64,000 bases of DNA from Candidatus Eiseniibacteriota bacterium (GTDB lineage Bacteria; Eisenbacteria; RBG-16-71-46): positions 1 to 64,000 of the forward strand of contig JANYBS010000114.1 in assembly GCA_025360715.1 (NCBI GenBank), written 5' to 3'. The position numbers and the translations under genes are program-made. Each line of letters starts with the position of its first letter. Positions within the stretch are counted from its first letter, which is position 1. The notes under the pieces were generated by a model. That model was given only the letters and a program-made list of their open reading frames with translations. It did no database searches and was not told the DNA's origin. Shown piece by piece: positions 1 to 8,267 of this stretch.

Positions 1-19
1 TTCCAGCGTTTCGTGGACC

Positions 20-43
20 GATGCGGGGTGTACCTCCCGCATC
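20..43 (+). promoter_or_regulatory. Hairpin in rplM leader
   Basis: An 8-bp perfect stem, GATGCGGG at 20-27 with CCCGCATC at 36-43, lies 70 bases upstream of rplM. No T-run follows, so it is not a convincing terminator. With the second hairpin at 59-77 it could form a ribosomal-protein leader; L13 operons are autoregulated in other bacteria. The regulatory role is inference. Confidence 0.4.
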
Positions 44-58
44 CTCAACGGGGCTCGA

Positions 59-77
59 ACACGGTGCTCTACCGTGT
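59..77 (+). promoter_or_regulatory. Second hairpin in rplM leader
   Basis: ACACGGT (59-65) pairs with ACCGTGT (71-77) around a 5-base loop, ending 26 bases before the Shine-Dalgarno of rplM. It is a perfect 7-bp stem. It may be part of an L13 leader RNA or may simply be incidental. Confidence 0.35.
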
Positions 78-112
78 CTTGCGCGCCCGTGGCAGTGATC
101 ATCGGAGGATGG

Positions 113-547
113 ATGAAGACCTATTCCGCCCGTGAGGCAGACATCACGCGCCGTTGGCTCGTCGTGGACGCCGAAGGGAAGACCCTTGGCCGTCTCGCCG
201 CGCAGGTTGCGAGTGTCCTCAAGGGCAAGCACAAGCCGATCTACACCCCGCACATGGACACGGGTGACCATGTCATCGTGATCAATGCGGAAAAGGTCCG
301 GCTGACCGGCACCAAGCCGGAGAAGAAAACGTACTTCCACCACACCTTGTATCCGGGCGGCGCCACAGTGACCCGCCTGAGCGATCTCCTGAGCAAGCAT
401 CCGGAGCGCGTGATCATGAAGGCGGTCAAGGGCATGATGCCCAAGAACCGTCTTGGTAACGCGATGATCCGCAAGCTCAAGGTATACGCGGGACCCGAAC
501 ATCCGCACTCGGCGCAGATGCCCGAAGTGTGGAATCTCGAAGCCTGA
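113..547 (+). CDS. rplM: 50S ribosomal protein L13
   Basis: L13 is a 23S rRNA-binding protein of the large subunit and an early assembly protein. The 144-aa product has the usual family length, with the N-terminal fold (RWLVVDAEGKTLGRLA at 14-29) and the C-terminal VKGMMPKN.LG motif at 105-115. The ATG at 113 is preceded by GGAGG (104-108). An upstream in-frame ATG at 74 would add 13 residues not seen in the family and has no Shine-Dalgarno. rpsI follows 11 bases after the stop, the classical rplM-rpsI pair, so they are presumably co-transcribed. The promoter is probably outside the window or within the first 100 bases. Confidence 0.97.
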   Translation: MKTYSAREADITRRWLVVDAEGKTLGRLAAQVASVLKGKHKPIYTPHMDTGDHVIVINAEKVRLTGTKPEKKTYFHHTLYPGGATVTRLSDLLSKHPERVIMKAVKGMMPKNRLGNAMIRKLKVYAGPEHPHSAQMPEVWNLEA

Positions 548-558
548 AAGGGGCAAGC

Positions 559-954
559 ATGGCGACCACGACGATCAAGCCCCTGACGGGCCGGCGCAAA
601 GAGGCCGTCGCACGCGTCCGCCTGGTGGCGGGTACGGGCCAGGTGAAGGTGAACGACAAGACGGCTATCGAATACCTCAAGCGCGATTCCCTCGTGCGTC
701 AGGCGCTCGGCGCGCTGACGGCCACGAACCTGATGGATAAGTATGACGTGATCGCGCGCGTGCATGGCGGCGGGCTCACCGGTCAGTCCGGTGCGATCCG
801 CATGGCCATCGCCCGTGCGCTCGTGCGTCACGACGAGACGCTGAAGGGCCAGCTGGGCCGCGAGGGCTACCTCACGCGCGATTCGCGCATGAAGGAGCGC
901 AAGAAGTACGGCCAGCCGGGCGCGCGCAAGAAGTTCCAGTTCAGCAAGCGCTAG
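559..954 (+). CDS. rpsI: 30S ribosomal protein S9
   Basis: S9 belongs to the small-subunit head; its C-terminal tail reaches the P-site tRNA. The 131-aa product carries the S9 signature GGGLTGQSGA at 70-79 and the highly basic tail ending in SKR, whose terminal Arg is the P-site contact in known structures. ATG 559 is chosen over an in-frame ATG at 529 that lies inside rplM; the purine-rich GAAAGGGG just upstream acts as Shine-Dalgarno. The next gene, rpsB, starts 131 bases later, leaving room for a separate promoter or S2 leader, although I see no clear consensus there. Confidence 0.97.
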   Translation: MATTTIKPLTGRRKEAVARVRLVAGTGQVKVNDKTAIEYLKRDSLVRQALGALTATNLMDKYDVIARVHGGGLTGQSGAIRMAIARALVRHDETLKGQLGREGYLTRDSRMKERKKYGQPGARKKFQFSKR

Positions 955-1085
955 TCGGAACGCGGACACCTAAAACTCACACGCCCTGACGGACGCGCCG
1001 GGGTCACGTTGCGAAGCTCATCGAGCTCGAACGCGATGGCGCGAGGTAAGACGCAGGGCGGCGGCTGAACCCCACAGGAGGCGAC

Positions 1086-1853
1086 GTGGCTGAGATCCAG
1101 ATGAAGGACCTGCTCGAGGCGGGTGTCCACTTCGGACACCAGACCCGGCGGTGGAATCCGCAGATGAAGCGCTTCATCTTCATGGAGCGCAATGGCATCT
1201 ATATCATCGACCTGCAGAAGACCCTCAAGTGCATCCAGGAGGCCCGCGCGGTCATCCAGAAGGTCGTGCGCGGCGGTGGTCACATCCTGTTCGTCGGCAC
1301 CAAGAAGCAGGCCAAGCTGATCGTCGCCGAAGATGCGACGCGCTCGGGCCAGTACTACGTGACGGAGCGTTGGCTGGGCGGCATGCTCACCAACTTCAAG
1401 ACGATCCGCACGAGCATCAAGCGTCTCAAGGACCTCGATGCGATGGAAGCCGACGGCACCTTCGAGAAGCTCGCGAAGAAGGAAGTCTCGCGCCTCGGCC
1501 GTGAGCGAACGCGTCTTGAGTTCGCCTTCTCGGGGATCAAGAACATGCCGGGCCTCCCGTCGCTGGTGTTCATCGTCGACACGAAGAAGGAGAAGATCGC
1601 AGTCGCCGAGGCGAGCCGTCTGGCGATTCCTATCGTCGGCGTGGTCGACACGAACTGTGATCCGTCCGAGATCGATTTTCCGATCCCGGGCAACGACGAT
1701 GCGCTGCGCGCGATCAAGCTCTTCACGGGCATGGTCGCGGATGCGATCGCGGACGCGAAGTCGACGGCCCTCGAGGGCTCCGACCAGGCGACCGTGTCGT
1801 TCGGTGGCGAAGATGCCGAGGCCGTGAGCAGCACTGCGCCCGCTGGCGCTTGA
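1086..1853 (+). CDS. rpsB: 30S ribosomal protein S2
   Basis: S2 binds the small subunit between head and body, beside S1. The 255-aa protein has the canonical N-terminus ([12 protein letters not shown] near 17-28), [12 protein letters not shown] and the [12 protein letters not shown] block. The last ~25 residues are acidic and Ala/Ser-rich, a variable extension common in this family. The start is a GTG with AGGAGG at 1076-1081, four bases away. It is the first gene of the rpsB-tsf-pyrH-frr run conserved in many bacteria. A strong hairpin separates it from tsf. Confidence 0.97.
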   Translation: MAEIQMKDLLEAGVHFGHQTRRWNPQMKRFIFMERNGIYIIDLQKTLKCIQEARAVIQKVVRGGGHILFVGTKKQAKLIVAEDATRSGQYYVTERWLGGMLTNFKTIRTSIKRLKDLDAMEADGTFEKLAKKEVSRLGRERTRLEFAFSGIKNMPGLPSLVFIVDTKKEKIAVAEASRLAIPIVGVVDTNCDPSEIDFPIPGNDDALRAIKLFTGMVADAIADAKSTALEGSDQATVSFGGEDAEAVSSTAPAGA

Positions 1854-1873
1854 TCCACAAGCTGGCCTTATCG

Positions 1874-1909
1874 ACGCCCGTTCGCGCCTGTCAGGGTGCG
1901 GGCGGGCGT
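1874..1909 (+). promoter_or_regulatory. Strong hairpin between rpsB and tsf
   Basis: Bases 1874-1888 pair with 1895-1909 to give a 15-bp stem (two or three G-U pairs) with a 6-base loop. The flank TTCCAAC has no T-tract, so this is not an obvious intrinsic terminator. It ends 12 bases before the tsf Shine-Dalgarno. It may act as a partial terminator/attenuator or RNA-processing site that sets the S2:EF-Ts ratio; that role is inferred. Confidence 0.6.
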
Positions 1910-1931
1910 TCCAACACGCTAGGGGAGTGTC

Positions 1932-2525
1932 ATGACGATCACCGCGGAACAGGTCAAGCAGCTCCGGGAGATGACCGGCGCTGGGATGATGGAGTGCAAG
2001 AAGGCGCTTGGCGAGACATCGGGTGACCTCGAGAAGGCCGTCGACGTCCTGCGCAAATCGGGAATCGCGAAGGCGGCCACGCGCGCGGACCGCGCGGCGT
2101 CGCAAGGCCGCATCGAGGCCTACATCCACGATGCGCGTATCGGCGTGCTCATCGAGGTGAACTGCGAGACGGACTTCGTCGCGCGTACCGACGATTTCAT
2201 CCGCCTGTGCAAGGATCTGGGGATGCAGGCGGCAGCTGCGAACGCCGAGTTCGTGCGCCGCGAGGAAGTGCCTGCCGAGCGCGTGCAGCGTGAGCGCGAT
2301 ATCTACGCCGCGCAGTTGGCGGCCGAAGGCAAGCCGGCGAATATGATCGACAAGATCACCGAGGGCAAGCTGAACAAGTTCTACTCGGAGATCTGCCTCA
2401 TGGAGCAGCCGTTCATCAAGGACGACAAGCAGACGATCGACCAGTTGGTGAAGACGGCATCGTCCAAGACGGGCGAGAACATCGTCGTGCGCCGCTTCGC
2501 TCGATTCAAGCTGGGCGCGGAGTAG
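1932..2525 (+). CDS. tsf: Elongation factor Ts
   Basis: EF-Ts is the nucleotide exchange factor that reloads EF-Tu with GTP. Both family signatures are present: LREMTGAGMMECKKAL at 11-26 and EVNCETDFVAR at 75-85. At 197 aa it is the short form (as in Thermus and chloroplast-related proteins), lacking much of the second core subdomain of the ~280-aa E. coli protein. ATG 1932 follows GGGGAG by four bases. pyrH starts 3 bases after the stop codon, so the two are translationally coupled. Confidence 0.97.
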   Translation: MTITAEQVKQLREMTGAGMMECKKALGETSGDLEKAVDVLRKSGIAKAATRADRAASQGRIEAYIHDARIGVLIEVNCETDFVARTDDFIRLCKDLGMQAAAANAEFVRREEVPAERVQRERDIYAAQLAAEGKPANMIDKITEGKLNKFYSEICLMEQPFIKDDKQTIDQLVKTASSKTGENIVVRRFARFKLGAE

Positions 2526-2528
2526 GCA

Positions 2529-3242
2529 TTGGCCGCGCGCTATCAGCGGATCCTCTTCAAGCTGAGCGGGGAACTGCTCGCGGGTGATGCCGGTACGGGC
2601 ATCCGCGATGAAGTGCTCGCCGGCCTCGCGGACGAGATCCGTGACGTGCACGCGATGGGCGTGCAAGTCGGCATCGTGCTGGGCGGAGGCAACATCTTCC
2701 GCGGCCTCTCCGCCAGCATGCGCGGTATGGACCGGGTGACGGCAGACCATATGGGCATGCTCGCCACGGTCATCAACTCGCTCGCCCTGCAGCACGCGCT
2801 CGAGAAGCGCGGGCTGTTCACGCGCGTCATGTCGGCGCTCAAGATGGACCAGGTCGCGGAGCCCTATATCCGACGCCGGGCGGTGCGCCACCTCGAGAAG
2901 GGGCGTATCGTGGTACTCGCGGCAGGCACCGGCAATCCGTACTTCACCACGGACACTGCGGCGGTCCTGCGCGCGATCGAAGTGGGTGCTGAAGTCATCC
3001 TCAAGGGTACGAAGGTGGACGGTATCTACACGGGCGATCCGGTCAAGGACCCGTCGGCCACATTCATCCCCACCATCAGCTACATGGATATCTTGAATCG
3101 CGGCCTCAAGGTCATGGACTCGACCGCCATCTCTCTGTGCATGGACAACCGGCTCCCGCTCGTGGTGTTCAACGTGGGCGTGCCGGGGAATCTGACGAAG
3201 CTCATGCGAGGCGAGACGGTGGGCACCCGCGTCGGAGAGTGA
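2529..3242 (+). CDS. pyrH: Uridylate kinase (UMP kinase)
   Basis: PyrH phosphorylates UMP to UDP with ATP in pyrimidine nucleotide synthesis; the bacterial enzyme is a homohexamer of the amino-acid-kinase fold. The 237-aa product shows KLSGE at 11-15, the glycine loop LGGGNIFRG at 51-59 and the later [13 protein letters not shown] segment. The start is a TTG at 2529, supported by a GGAG overlapping the tsf stop. It lies in the conserved order tsf-pyrH-frr, with only 4 bases to frr. Confidence 0.96.
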   Translation: MAARYQRILFKLSGELLAGDAGTGIRDEVLAGLADEIRDVHAMGVQVGIVLGGGNIFRGLSASMRGMDRVTADHMGMLATVINSLALQHALEKRGLFTRVMSALKMDQVAEPYIRRRAVRHLEKGRIVVLAAGTGNPYFTTDTAAVLRAIEVGAEVILKGTKVDGIYTGDPVKDPSATFIPTISYMDILNRGLKVMDSTAISLCMDNRLPLVVFNVGVPGNLTKLMRGETVGTRVGE

Positions 3243-3246
3243 TCCC

Positions 3247-3804
3247 ATGTCGAACAAGCATCTGAGCGAAGCTGAAGATCGTATGAAGAAAGCCGTCGAC
3301 TCCGTGAAGCACGAAGTCGGTGGTGTGCGTACGGGCAAGGCGAGTGCGGGTCTGCTCGACACCGTGCGTGTCGAGGCCTACGGCTCCCACGTGCCGTTGC
3401 AGCAGGTGGCTAACGTGACTGCGCCGGAGCCACGTCTGATCGTGGTGCAGCCCTGGGACAAGGGCCTGATCAAGGCCGTCATGAAGGGCATCACCGAAGC
3501 GCAGCTCGGACTCAATCCGACCGACGATGGCAACATCGTCCGTATCCCCGTGCCGACGCTCACCGAGGAGCGCCGCAAGGAACTGGCCAAGCTCATCGCC
3601 AAGTTCGCCGAGGAAGGCCGCGTCCACATCCGCCAGATCCGTCACGACGTGAACAAGGCGATCAAGGATGAGGAAGGCGCGGGTGTGCTTCCGGCCGATG
3701 ATGCGAAGCGCCTCACGGCCGACGCACAGAAGCTCACGGATAAGTACACCGGCCTCATCGACGAGCTGCTCAAGAAGAAGACCGCCGAGGTGCTGGAGGT
3801 CTGA
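3247..3804 (+). CDS. frr: Ribosome recycling factor
   Basis: RRF, with EF-G, splits post-termination ribosomes. The 185-aa length is exactly that of the family. The N-terminal helix (VRTGKASAGLLD near 27-38) and the C-terminal VHIRQIRHDVNKAIKD segment are typical. ATG 3247 lies 4 bases after pyrH, again suggesting coupling. A 60-base gap precedes uppS. Confidence 0.97.
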   Translation: MSNKHLSEAEDRMKKAVDSVKHEVGGVRTGKASAGLLDTVRVEAYGSHVPLQQVANVTAPEPRLIVVQPWDKGLIKAVMKGITEAQLGLNPTDDGNIVRIPVPTLTEERRKELAKLIAKFAEEGRVHIRQIRHDVNKAIKDEEGAGVLPADDAKRLTADAQKLTDKYTGLIDELLKKKTAEVLEV

Positions 3805-3864
3805 GCCGCCGCGCGATGCGCCTTACGGCCATCGCGTCCGAATCGCACCGGATGCGGAGTCGAC

Positions 3865-4617
3865 TTGCCTACTCGAGTCCCGAGCACGCTCAGCCCTGAA
3901 GCCCTGATCGCCCGCGGCAACGTCCCGCGGCACGTCGCCATCATCATGGATGGTAACGGCCGCTGGGCGAAGGCGCGTGGCGTCCCCCGGCTCATGGGCC
4001 ACCGCGCCGGCCGCGAATCGGTGCGCGAAGCCGTGCGCGGTTGCGTCAGACTGGGTGTCGACGTGCTCACGCTGTACACCTTCTCGGTCGAGAACTGGCA
4101 GCGTCCTGCGCGCGAGGTGGCCGCGCTCATGACGATCCTGCGTCAGACGCTGCGATCTGAACGCAAAGAGCTCAAGGGCAATAACGTCCGGCTGCAGGTC
4201 ATCGGCCGCACGCACGAGTTGCCTGCGCCGGTCCGCCAGGAGATCGCCGACACGCAGAAGTACCTGGGCGATTGCACGGGCATGCTGCTCAACCTTGCGC
4301 TCTCGTACAGCGGCCGCGCCGAGATCGTGGACGGCGTGCGCCGGCTGCTCGCCGACGCAAGCATCGACAAGCTCGATCCCAAGGCCGTCGACGACGAGTT
4401 GTTCTCCAGCTACATGTACACGGCTGGCCTGCCGGACCCCGACCTGCTCATCCGTACGAGCGGGGAGATGCGCATCTCGAACTTCATGCTCTGGCAACTC
4501 GCGTATACCGAACTGTGGATCACCGATACGCTGTGGCCGGACTTCCGACAGAACCACCTGTTCCAGGCGATCGCGGAGTACCAGGGCCGCGAACGCCGCT
4601 TCGGCCGCACGGACTGA
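3865..4617 (+). CDS. uppS: Undecaprenyl diphosphate synthase
   Basis: A cis-prenyltransferase that condenses eight IPP units onto farnesyl diphosphate, making the C55 lipid carrier for peptidoglycan and O-antigen. The catalytic Asp is D29 in HVAIIMDGNGRWAK; GHRAG (45-49), FSVENWQRP and the C-terminal RTSGEMRISNFMLWQ block complete the active site and dimer interface. The TTG start at 3865 follows GCGGAG. A family length of ~250 aa is met. Its position before cdsA and dxr matches the common frr-uppS-cdsA-dxr-rseP order. Confidence 0.96.
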   Translation: MPTRVPSTLSPEALIARGNVPRHVAIIMDGNGRWAKARGVPRLMGHRAGRESVREAVRGCVRLGVDVLTLYTFSVENWQRPAREVAALMTILRQTLRSERKELKGNNVRLQVIGRTHELPAPVRQEIADTQKYLGDCTGMLLNLALSYSGRAEIVDGVRRLLADASIDKLDPKAVDDELFSSYMYTAGLPDPDLLIRTSGEMRISNFMLWQLAYTELWITDTLWPDFRQNHLFQAIAEYQGRERRFGRTD

Positions 4618-4631
4618 AGCGAGCCCGCGCG

Positions 4632-5558
4632 ATGCGACCCGAAGAAGCTCCGCCCGCACCGGCGCACGACGACCAGCAGGTGCTGACCGCGCGGCCCAAG
4701 ACCGGATCCTGGTCGCTGGGCCTGCGCATCGGCAGCAGTGTGCTGTTCGTGCCGTTGCTGCTCATGCTCGCGCGCGCCGGCGGCATCGCGTGGCTTGCGC
4801 TGGTGGCCGTGCAGGCGATCGCGGGCCTGATCGAGTTCTACGGCATGATGCGCGCCAAGGGCCACGTGGTCGTGCAGTGGCTGGGGTTCCTCGCGCTCCT
4901 CGCCGTGCTGGGTCTTGCGTACCGCCCGTACACGCCGCACGCGGCATTCCTCGCGACCGCGGCGCTCATGCTCCTGCTCGCGCTCGCGCTGCGGCATCCC
5001 GAGCGCACCGGCATCGTCGAGAGCCTGTCGGTGACGATCTTCGGCGTGCTGTACGTGGGCTGGCTCTCGGCGCATTTCGTGTTGCTGCGCGAACTGCCGT
5101 GGCGCGCGGGACTCGACTACGGTGATGGCATGAAGCTCGTGCTTTACGCGTTCCTCGTCACGTGGAGCTGCGACACCGGCGCGTACGCGATCGGCCGCAT
5201 GTTCGGCCGCACGCGGCCGTGGGCGGCGATCTCGCCGCGCAAGACGCTCGAGGGTTCCGCGGGCGGTTTCGCCTTCGCGATCCTCGGCGCGTGGATCGGC
5301 TCGAAGTGGTTCATGCATTCGGCCGCGGGCTTGCCGTGGCTGCGCACGCTCGATGTGCTCGCGATCGGCGCGCTAGTGGGCGTCTGCAGCCAGGTCGGTG
5401 ACCTGGCCGAGTCGCTGCTCAAGCGCGACTCGGCGAGCGGGGATTCGTCCGACCTGATCCCTGGCCACGGCGGCGTGCTCGATCGTTTCGACTCGCTCTA
5501 TTTCGGTGCGCCGATCGTCTACTACTACCTGAAGATCGTCGTCTTCCAGATCCCATGA
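4632..5558 (+). CDS. cdsA: Phosphatidate cytidylyltransferase
   Basis: CdsA makes CDP-diacylglycerol from CTP and phosphatidic acid at the inner membrane. The 308-aa product has about seven hydrophobic segments and the C-terminal signature region KR....GD....IPGHGG.LDR.D. In the PROSITE pattern a Lys precedes the Asp; here that position is Gly, while the remaining residues (KR, D, HGG, DR.D) are kept. ATG 4632 gives a family-like length; the open frame extends upstream into uppS without a family-like sequence. The stop overlaps dxr by 4 bases (ATGA). Confidence 0.93.
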   Translation: MRPEEAPPAPAHDDQQVLTARPKTGSWSLGLRIGSSVLFVPLLLMLARAGGIAWLALVAVQAIAGLIEFYGMMRAKGHVVVQWLGFLALLAVLGLAYRPYTPHAAFLATAALMLLLALALRHPERTGIVESLSVTIFGVLYVGWLSAHFVLLRELPWRAGLDYGDGMKLVLYAFLVTWSCDTGAYAIGRMFGRTRPWAAISPRKTLEGSAGGFAFAILGAWIGSKWFMHSAAGLPWLRTLDVLAIGALVGVCSQVGDLAESLLKRDSASGDSSDLIPGHGGVLDRFDSLYFGAPIVYYYLKIVVFQIP

Positions 5559-6733
5559 TGCGGGGACCCTCGACCACTCGCCGCACGCTCGCCGTGCTCG
5601 GCTCCACCGGCTCGATCGGTGTGCAGACGCTCGACGTGGCCGCACGCGAATGCGAGCGGCTTGAAGTGGTCGCGCTGGCTGCCGGCCGCTCGCTCGAGGC
5701 GCTCTGTGCTCAGGCCGCGCAGTGGCGGCCGAGTCATCTCGCGCTCGAACATGCTGCCGATCCCGCCGCCGCCAAGCGCGCGCTCGCCGAGGCCGCGCCG
5801 GGCGCGCATGTGGAGGTGGGAGAGGGCTCTGCCGCGCGACTGGCCGCCGCATGTGGCGCCGGGCTCGTGGTCAACGGCATCGTAGGCGCGGCCGGCCTTC
5901 CCGCTTCGCTCGCCACGCTCGATCGCGGCGCGCGCCTGGCGCTGGCGAATAAAGAGAGCATGGTCGTGGGCGGACCGCTCGTGCGGGCATCACTGGCGCG
6001 CGCCGGCGGCGCGCTGCTGCCCGTGGACTCCGAGCACTCCGCTGCGCTGCAGTGTTTGCTTGGCCGCACACCGGCGGAGGTCGCGAAGCTCACGCTCACG
6101 GCCTCGGGCGGGCCGCTGCGCAAGCATCCTGACTGGCGCCGTGCCACTCGCGCCGAGGTGCTCGCGCATCCGGTGTGGGCGATGGGCGCGCGCATCACGA
6201 CCGATTCGGCGACGCTCTTCAACAAGGGCCTCGAGATCATCGAGGCGCATTTCCTCTACGACCTGCCGTACGAGAAGCTCGACGCAGTGATCCACCCCAA
6301 CGCGATGGTGCATGCGCTGGCCACGTTCACCGACGGCTCGCTCATGGCGCAGGTGGCGCGCGCCGACATGCGTCTGCCGATCCAACTGGCGCTCTCGTGG
6401 CCTGAGCGCTGGGGCGAATCGGTGGCGCCGGTCACCGCACTGGCACTGGTAGGGCTCGAATTCGAAGCGATCGCGCCCGGGCGGTTTCCCATGTTCGAGC
6501 TCGCGCTCGCGGCAGGCCGCACCGGCGGCACGGCGCCTTGTGTGCTCAACGCCGCGGACGAAGTGGCGGTGCAGGCATTCCTGGATGGCGCCATCGCCCT
6601 GGGCGAACTACCGGGCGTGCTCGCGCGCGTGCTCGAGCAGCACACGGTGCAGCCGGTCGAGTCGCTCGAGCAACTGCGCGAGGCCGATGCATGGGCGCGC
6701 GAGGCCGCCCGCGCCGCTGTGGTGCGCACATGA
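5555..6733 (+). CDS. dxr: 1-deoxy-D-xylulose 5-phosphate reductoisomerase
   Basis: Dxr converts DXP to MEP with NADPH, the committed step of the non-mevalonate isoprenoid pathway that supplies IPP for UppS and the polyprenyl synthase at 51.9 kb. The 392-aa product has the NADPH loop GSTGSIG at 16-22, ANKES at 131-135 and the metal-binding VDSE at 157-160. Two ATG codons (5555 and 5558) are in tandem; the first overlaps the cdsA stop. The end overlaps the next gene as ATGA. Usually rseP follows dxr; here seven glycan genes intervene. Confidence 0.97.
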   Translation: MMRGPSTTRRTLAVLGSTGSIGVQTLDVAARECERLEVVALAAGRSLEALCAQAAQWRPSHLALEHAADPAAAKRALAEAAPGAHVEVGEGSAARLAAACGAGLVVNGIVGAAGLPASLATLDRGARLALANKESMVVGGPLVRASLARAGGALLPVDSEHSAALQCLLGRTPAEVAKLTLTASGGPLRKHPDWRRATRAEVLAHPVWAMGARITTDSATLFNKGLEIIEAHFLYDLPYEKLDAVIHPNAMVHALATFTDGSLMAQVARADMRLPIQLALSWPERWGESVAPVTALALVGLEFEAIAPGRFPMFELALAAGRTGGTAPCVLNAADEVAVQAFLDGAIALGELPGVLARVLEQHTVQPVESLEQLREADAWAREAARAAVVRT

Positions 6734-7764
6734 TCCTGCGCGCACGCACCGCGCCTGCGCGCGCGAGCCTTGAGCGCGCCGCGCGCCGCTTGGCCGGCCA
6801 GCGCGTGGTCGTGTGGGGCGATTTTGTCGTGGATGAATATTGGCGCTGCCAGTCGGGGCGTGTCTCGCGCGAAGCGCCGGTGCTGGTGCTCGAGTACCAG
6901 TCGCGCAGCAGCCAGGGCGGCGGCGCTGCGAATGCCGCGCTCAACCTGGCCGCCCTGGGCGCCGACGTGCGCGTCGTGGGTTGGGTCGGCGCCGATGATG
7001 CGGGGCACGAGTTGCGCCGGCTGCTCGCGAACGCCGGCATCGACACGGACGGATTGCTGGAACACGACCACGCGCCGACGATCGTGAAGACGCGGGTGGT
7101 GGCCGGCGATACGCACACCGCGCGCCAGCAGGTGGTGCGCATCGACCGCGGCTCGCGCTTTGCGTCCACGCTTGCGGCCCGGCGCGCACTGGCGGAGGCC
7201 GCTCGCGTAGCATCGAAAGACGCTCGCGCCGTGGTGCTGAGCGACTACGGCTACGACTCGGTCACCCCCGAGGGCGCACGCACGCTGATCCGCGCTTGGC
7301 GCCGGGAGGGAGTCACCATCGGCTTGGACGCGCGCTATCGCCTGGCCAGCTATCGCGGTGTCACGCTCGCCACGCCGAACGAGGGTGAGGCCGCCGCCGC
7401 GGCCGGCGTGACGATCCACGACGAAGCCTCGCTCACACGCGCGGCCACAAGGCTGCGCCGCCGCATGCAGGCGGAGCACCTGTTGGTGACGCGTGGCCGC
7501 GACGGTCTCACGCTCTGGGGTGACGGTGGGGCATCGAGTCTGGAAGCCTGGGGCGGCGAAGAGGCCGTCGACGTGACGGGTGCCGGTGACGCTGTGGTCG
7601 CGACGGCCACGCTCGCGCTGGCCTCCGGAGCCGCGCCACTGGTGGCGGCCGCACTCGCGAACGTGGCCGGCAGCGTGGCGGTGAGCCGGCGCGGCGCCGT
7701 GGCGGTCACGCTGGCCGAGTTGCGCCAGGCGCTGGTTCCGGGAGCCGCGCGGAGGAGTCGGTGA
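6730..7764 (+). CDS. rfaE1: D-glycero-beta-D-manno-heptose-7-phosphate kinase (HldE kinase domain)
   Basis: A PfkB/ribokinase-family enzyme that phosphorylates heptose-7-phosphate at C1 on the way to ADP-heptose for the LPS inner core. The 344-aa product shows GD..VDEYW at 30-38 followed by the RVSREAPV motif (RISPEAPV in HldE), GGGAANAALNLAALGA at 63-78 and the catalytic GAGD loop near 280. In E. coli this is fused to the nucleotidyltransferase domain; here the latter is a separate downstream gene joined by a GTGA overlap. No gmhA, gmhB or hldD is in the window. Confidence 0.92.
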   Translation: MILRARTAPARASLERAARRLAGQRVVVWGDFVVDEYWRCQSGRVSREAPVLVLEYQSRSSQGGGAANAALNLAALGADVRVVGWVGADDAGHELRRLLANAGIDTDGLLEHDHAPTIVKTRVVAGDTHTARQQVVRIDRGSRFASTLAARRALAEAARVASKDARAVVLSDYGYDSVTPEGARTLIRAWRREGVTIGLDARYRLASYRGVTLATPNEGEAAAAAGVTIHDEASLTRAATRLRRRMQAEHLLVTRGRDGLTLWGDGGASSLEAWGGEEAVDVTGAGDAVVATATLALASGAAPLVAAALANVAGSVAVSRRGAVAVTLAELRQALVPGAARRSR

Positions 7765-8267
7765 GCGCGTTCGCGCCGGCAGGTTCGCGCATCGTCTCAC
7801 GCGAACAAGTGGCCGCCGACGCGGCGGCATGGCGCGCCTGCGGGGAGCGAGTGGTACTCGCCAACGGTGTGTTCGACCTGCTGCACGTGGGCCACGTGCG
7901 CTATCTGCAGGACGCTCGCTCACTGGGCGAGCGGTTGATCGTGGCCGTGAACGGCGATGCGTCGGTGGCGGGCAGGAAGGGCCCGGGCCGGCCGGTACTC
8001 TTGGCGCGTGATCGTGCGGCGCTCGTGGCCTCACTGCGCGGCGTGGACCGCGTCGTGCTCTTCGATGATCCCACCGTCGATGCGTTGCTGCGCGAGTTAC
8101 GGCCGCACATCCACGCCAAGGGCACGGACTACCGCACCGACAATGTGCCCGAGCGCGCCACCGCCAGCGAGGTGGGCGCGCAGACCGCGATCACCGGCGA
8201 TGCCAAGAACCACGCGAGCCGCGAGTTGGTCGAGCGCGTGCGCGCGCTGCATCCGGGCGGCGCGTGA
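7761..8267 (+). CDS. rfaE2: D-beta-D-heptose 1-phosphate adenylyltransferase (HldE C-terminal type)
   Basis: Transfers AMP to heptose-1-phosphate, making ADP-heptose. The 168-aa product is a stand-alone cytidylyltransferase-like domain with ANGVFDLLHVGHVRYL (nucleotide-binding HVGH at 42-45), VAVNGDASV and the GRP...R..LVASLR.VD block. Start GTG 7761 overlaps the stop of the kinase gene, so both halves of the bifunctional HldE are coupled in translation rather than fused. It overlaps the heptosyltransferase gene by 4 bases. Confidence 0.93.
   Translation: MSAFAPAGSRIVSREQVAADAAAWRACGERVVLANGVFDLLHVGHVRYLQDARSLGERLIVAVNGDASVAGRKGPGRPVLLARDRAALVASLRGVDRVVLFDDPTVDALLRELRPHIHAKGTDYRTDNVPERATASEVGAQTAITGDAKNHASRELVERVRALHPGGA

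Noticed and set aside
951-3362. 803-aa minus-strand open frame opposite rpsB-tsf-pyrH
   Set aside because: It is antisense to four clearly recognisable genes, low in complexity (His/Arg/Glu-rich) and resembles no protein family; a product of high GC codon bias.
6256-8034. 592-aa minus-strand open frame
   Set aside because: Opposite dxr, rfaE1 and rfaE2, all identified by conserved motifs on the + strand.
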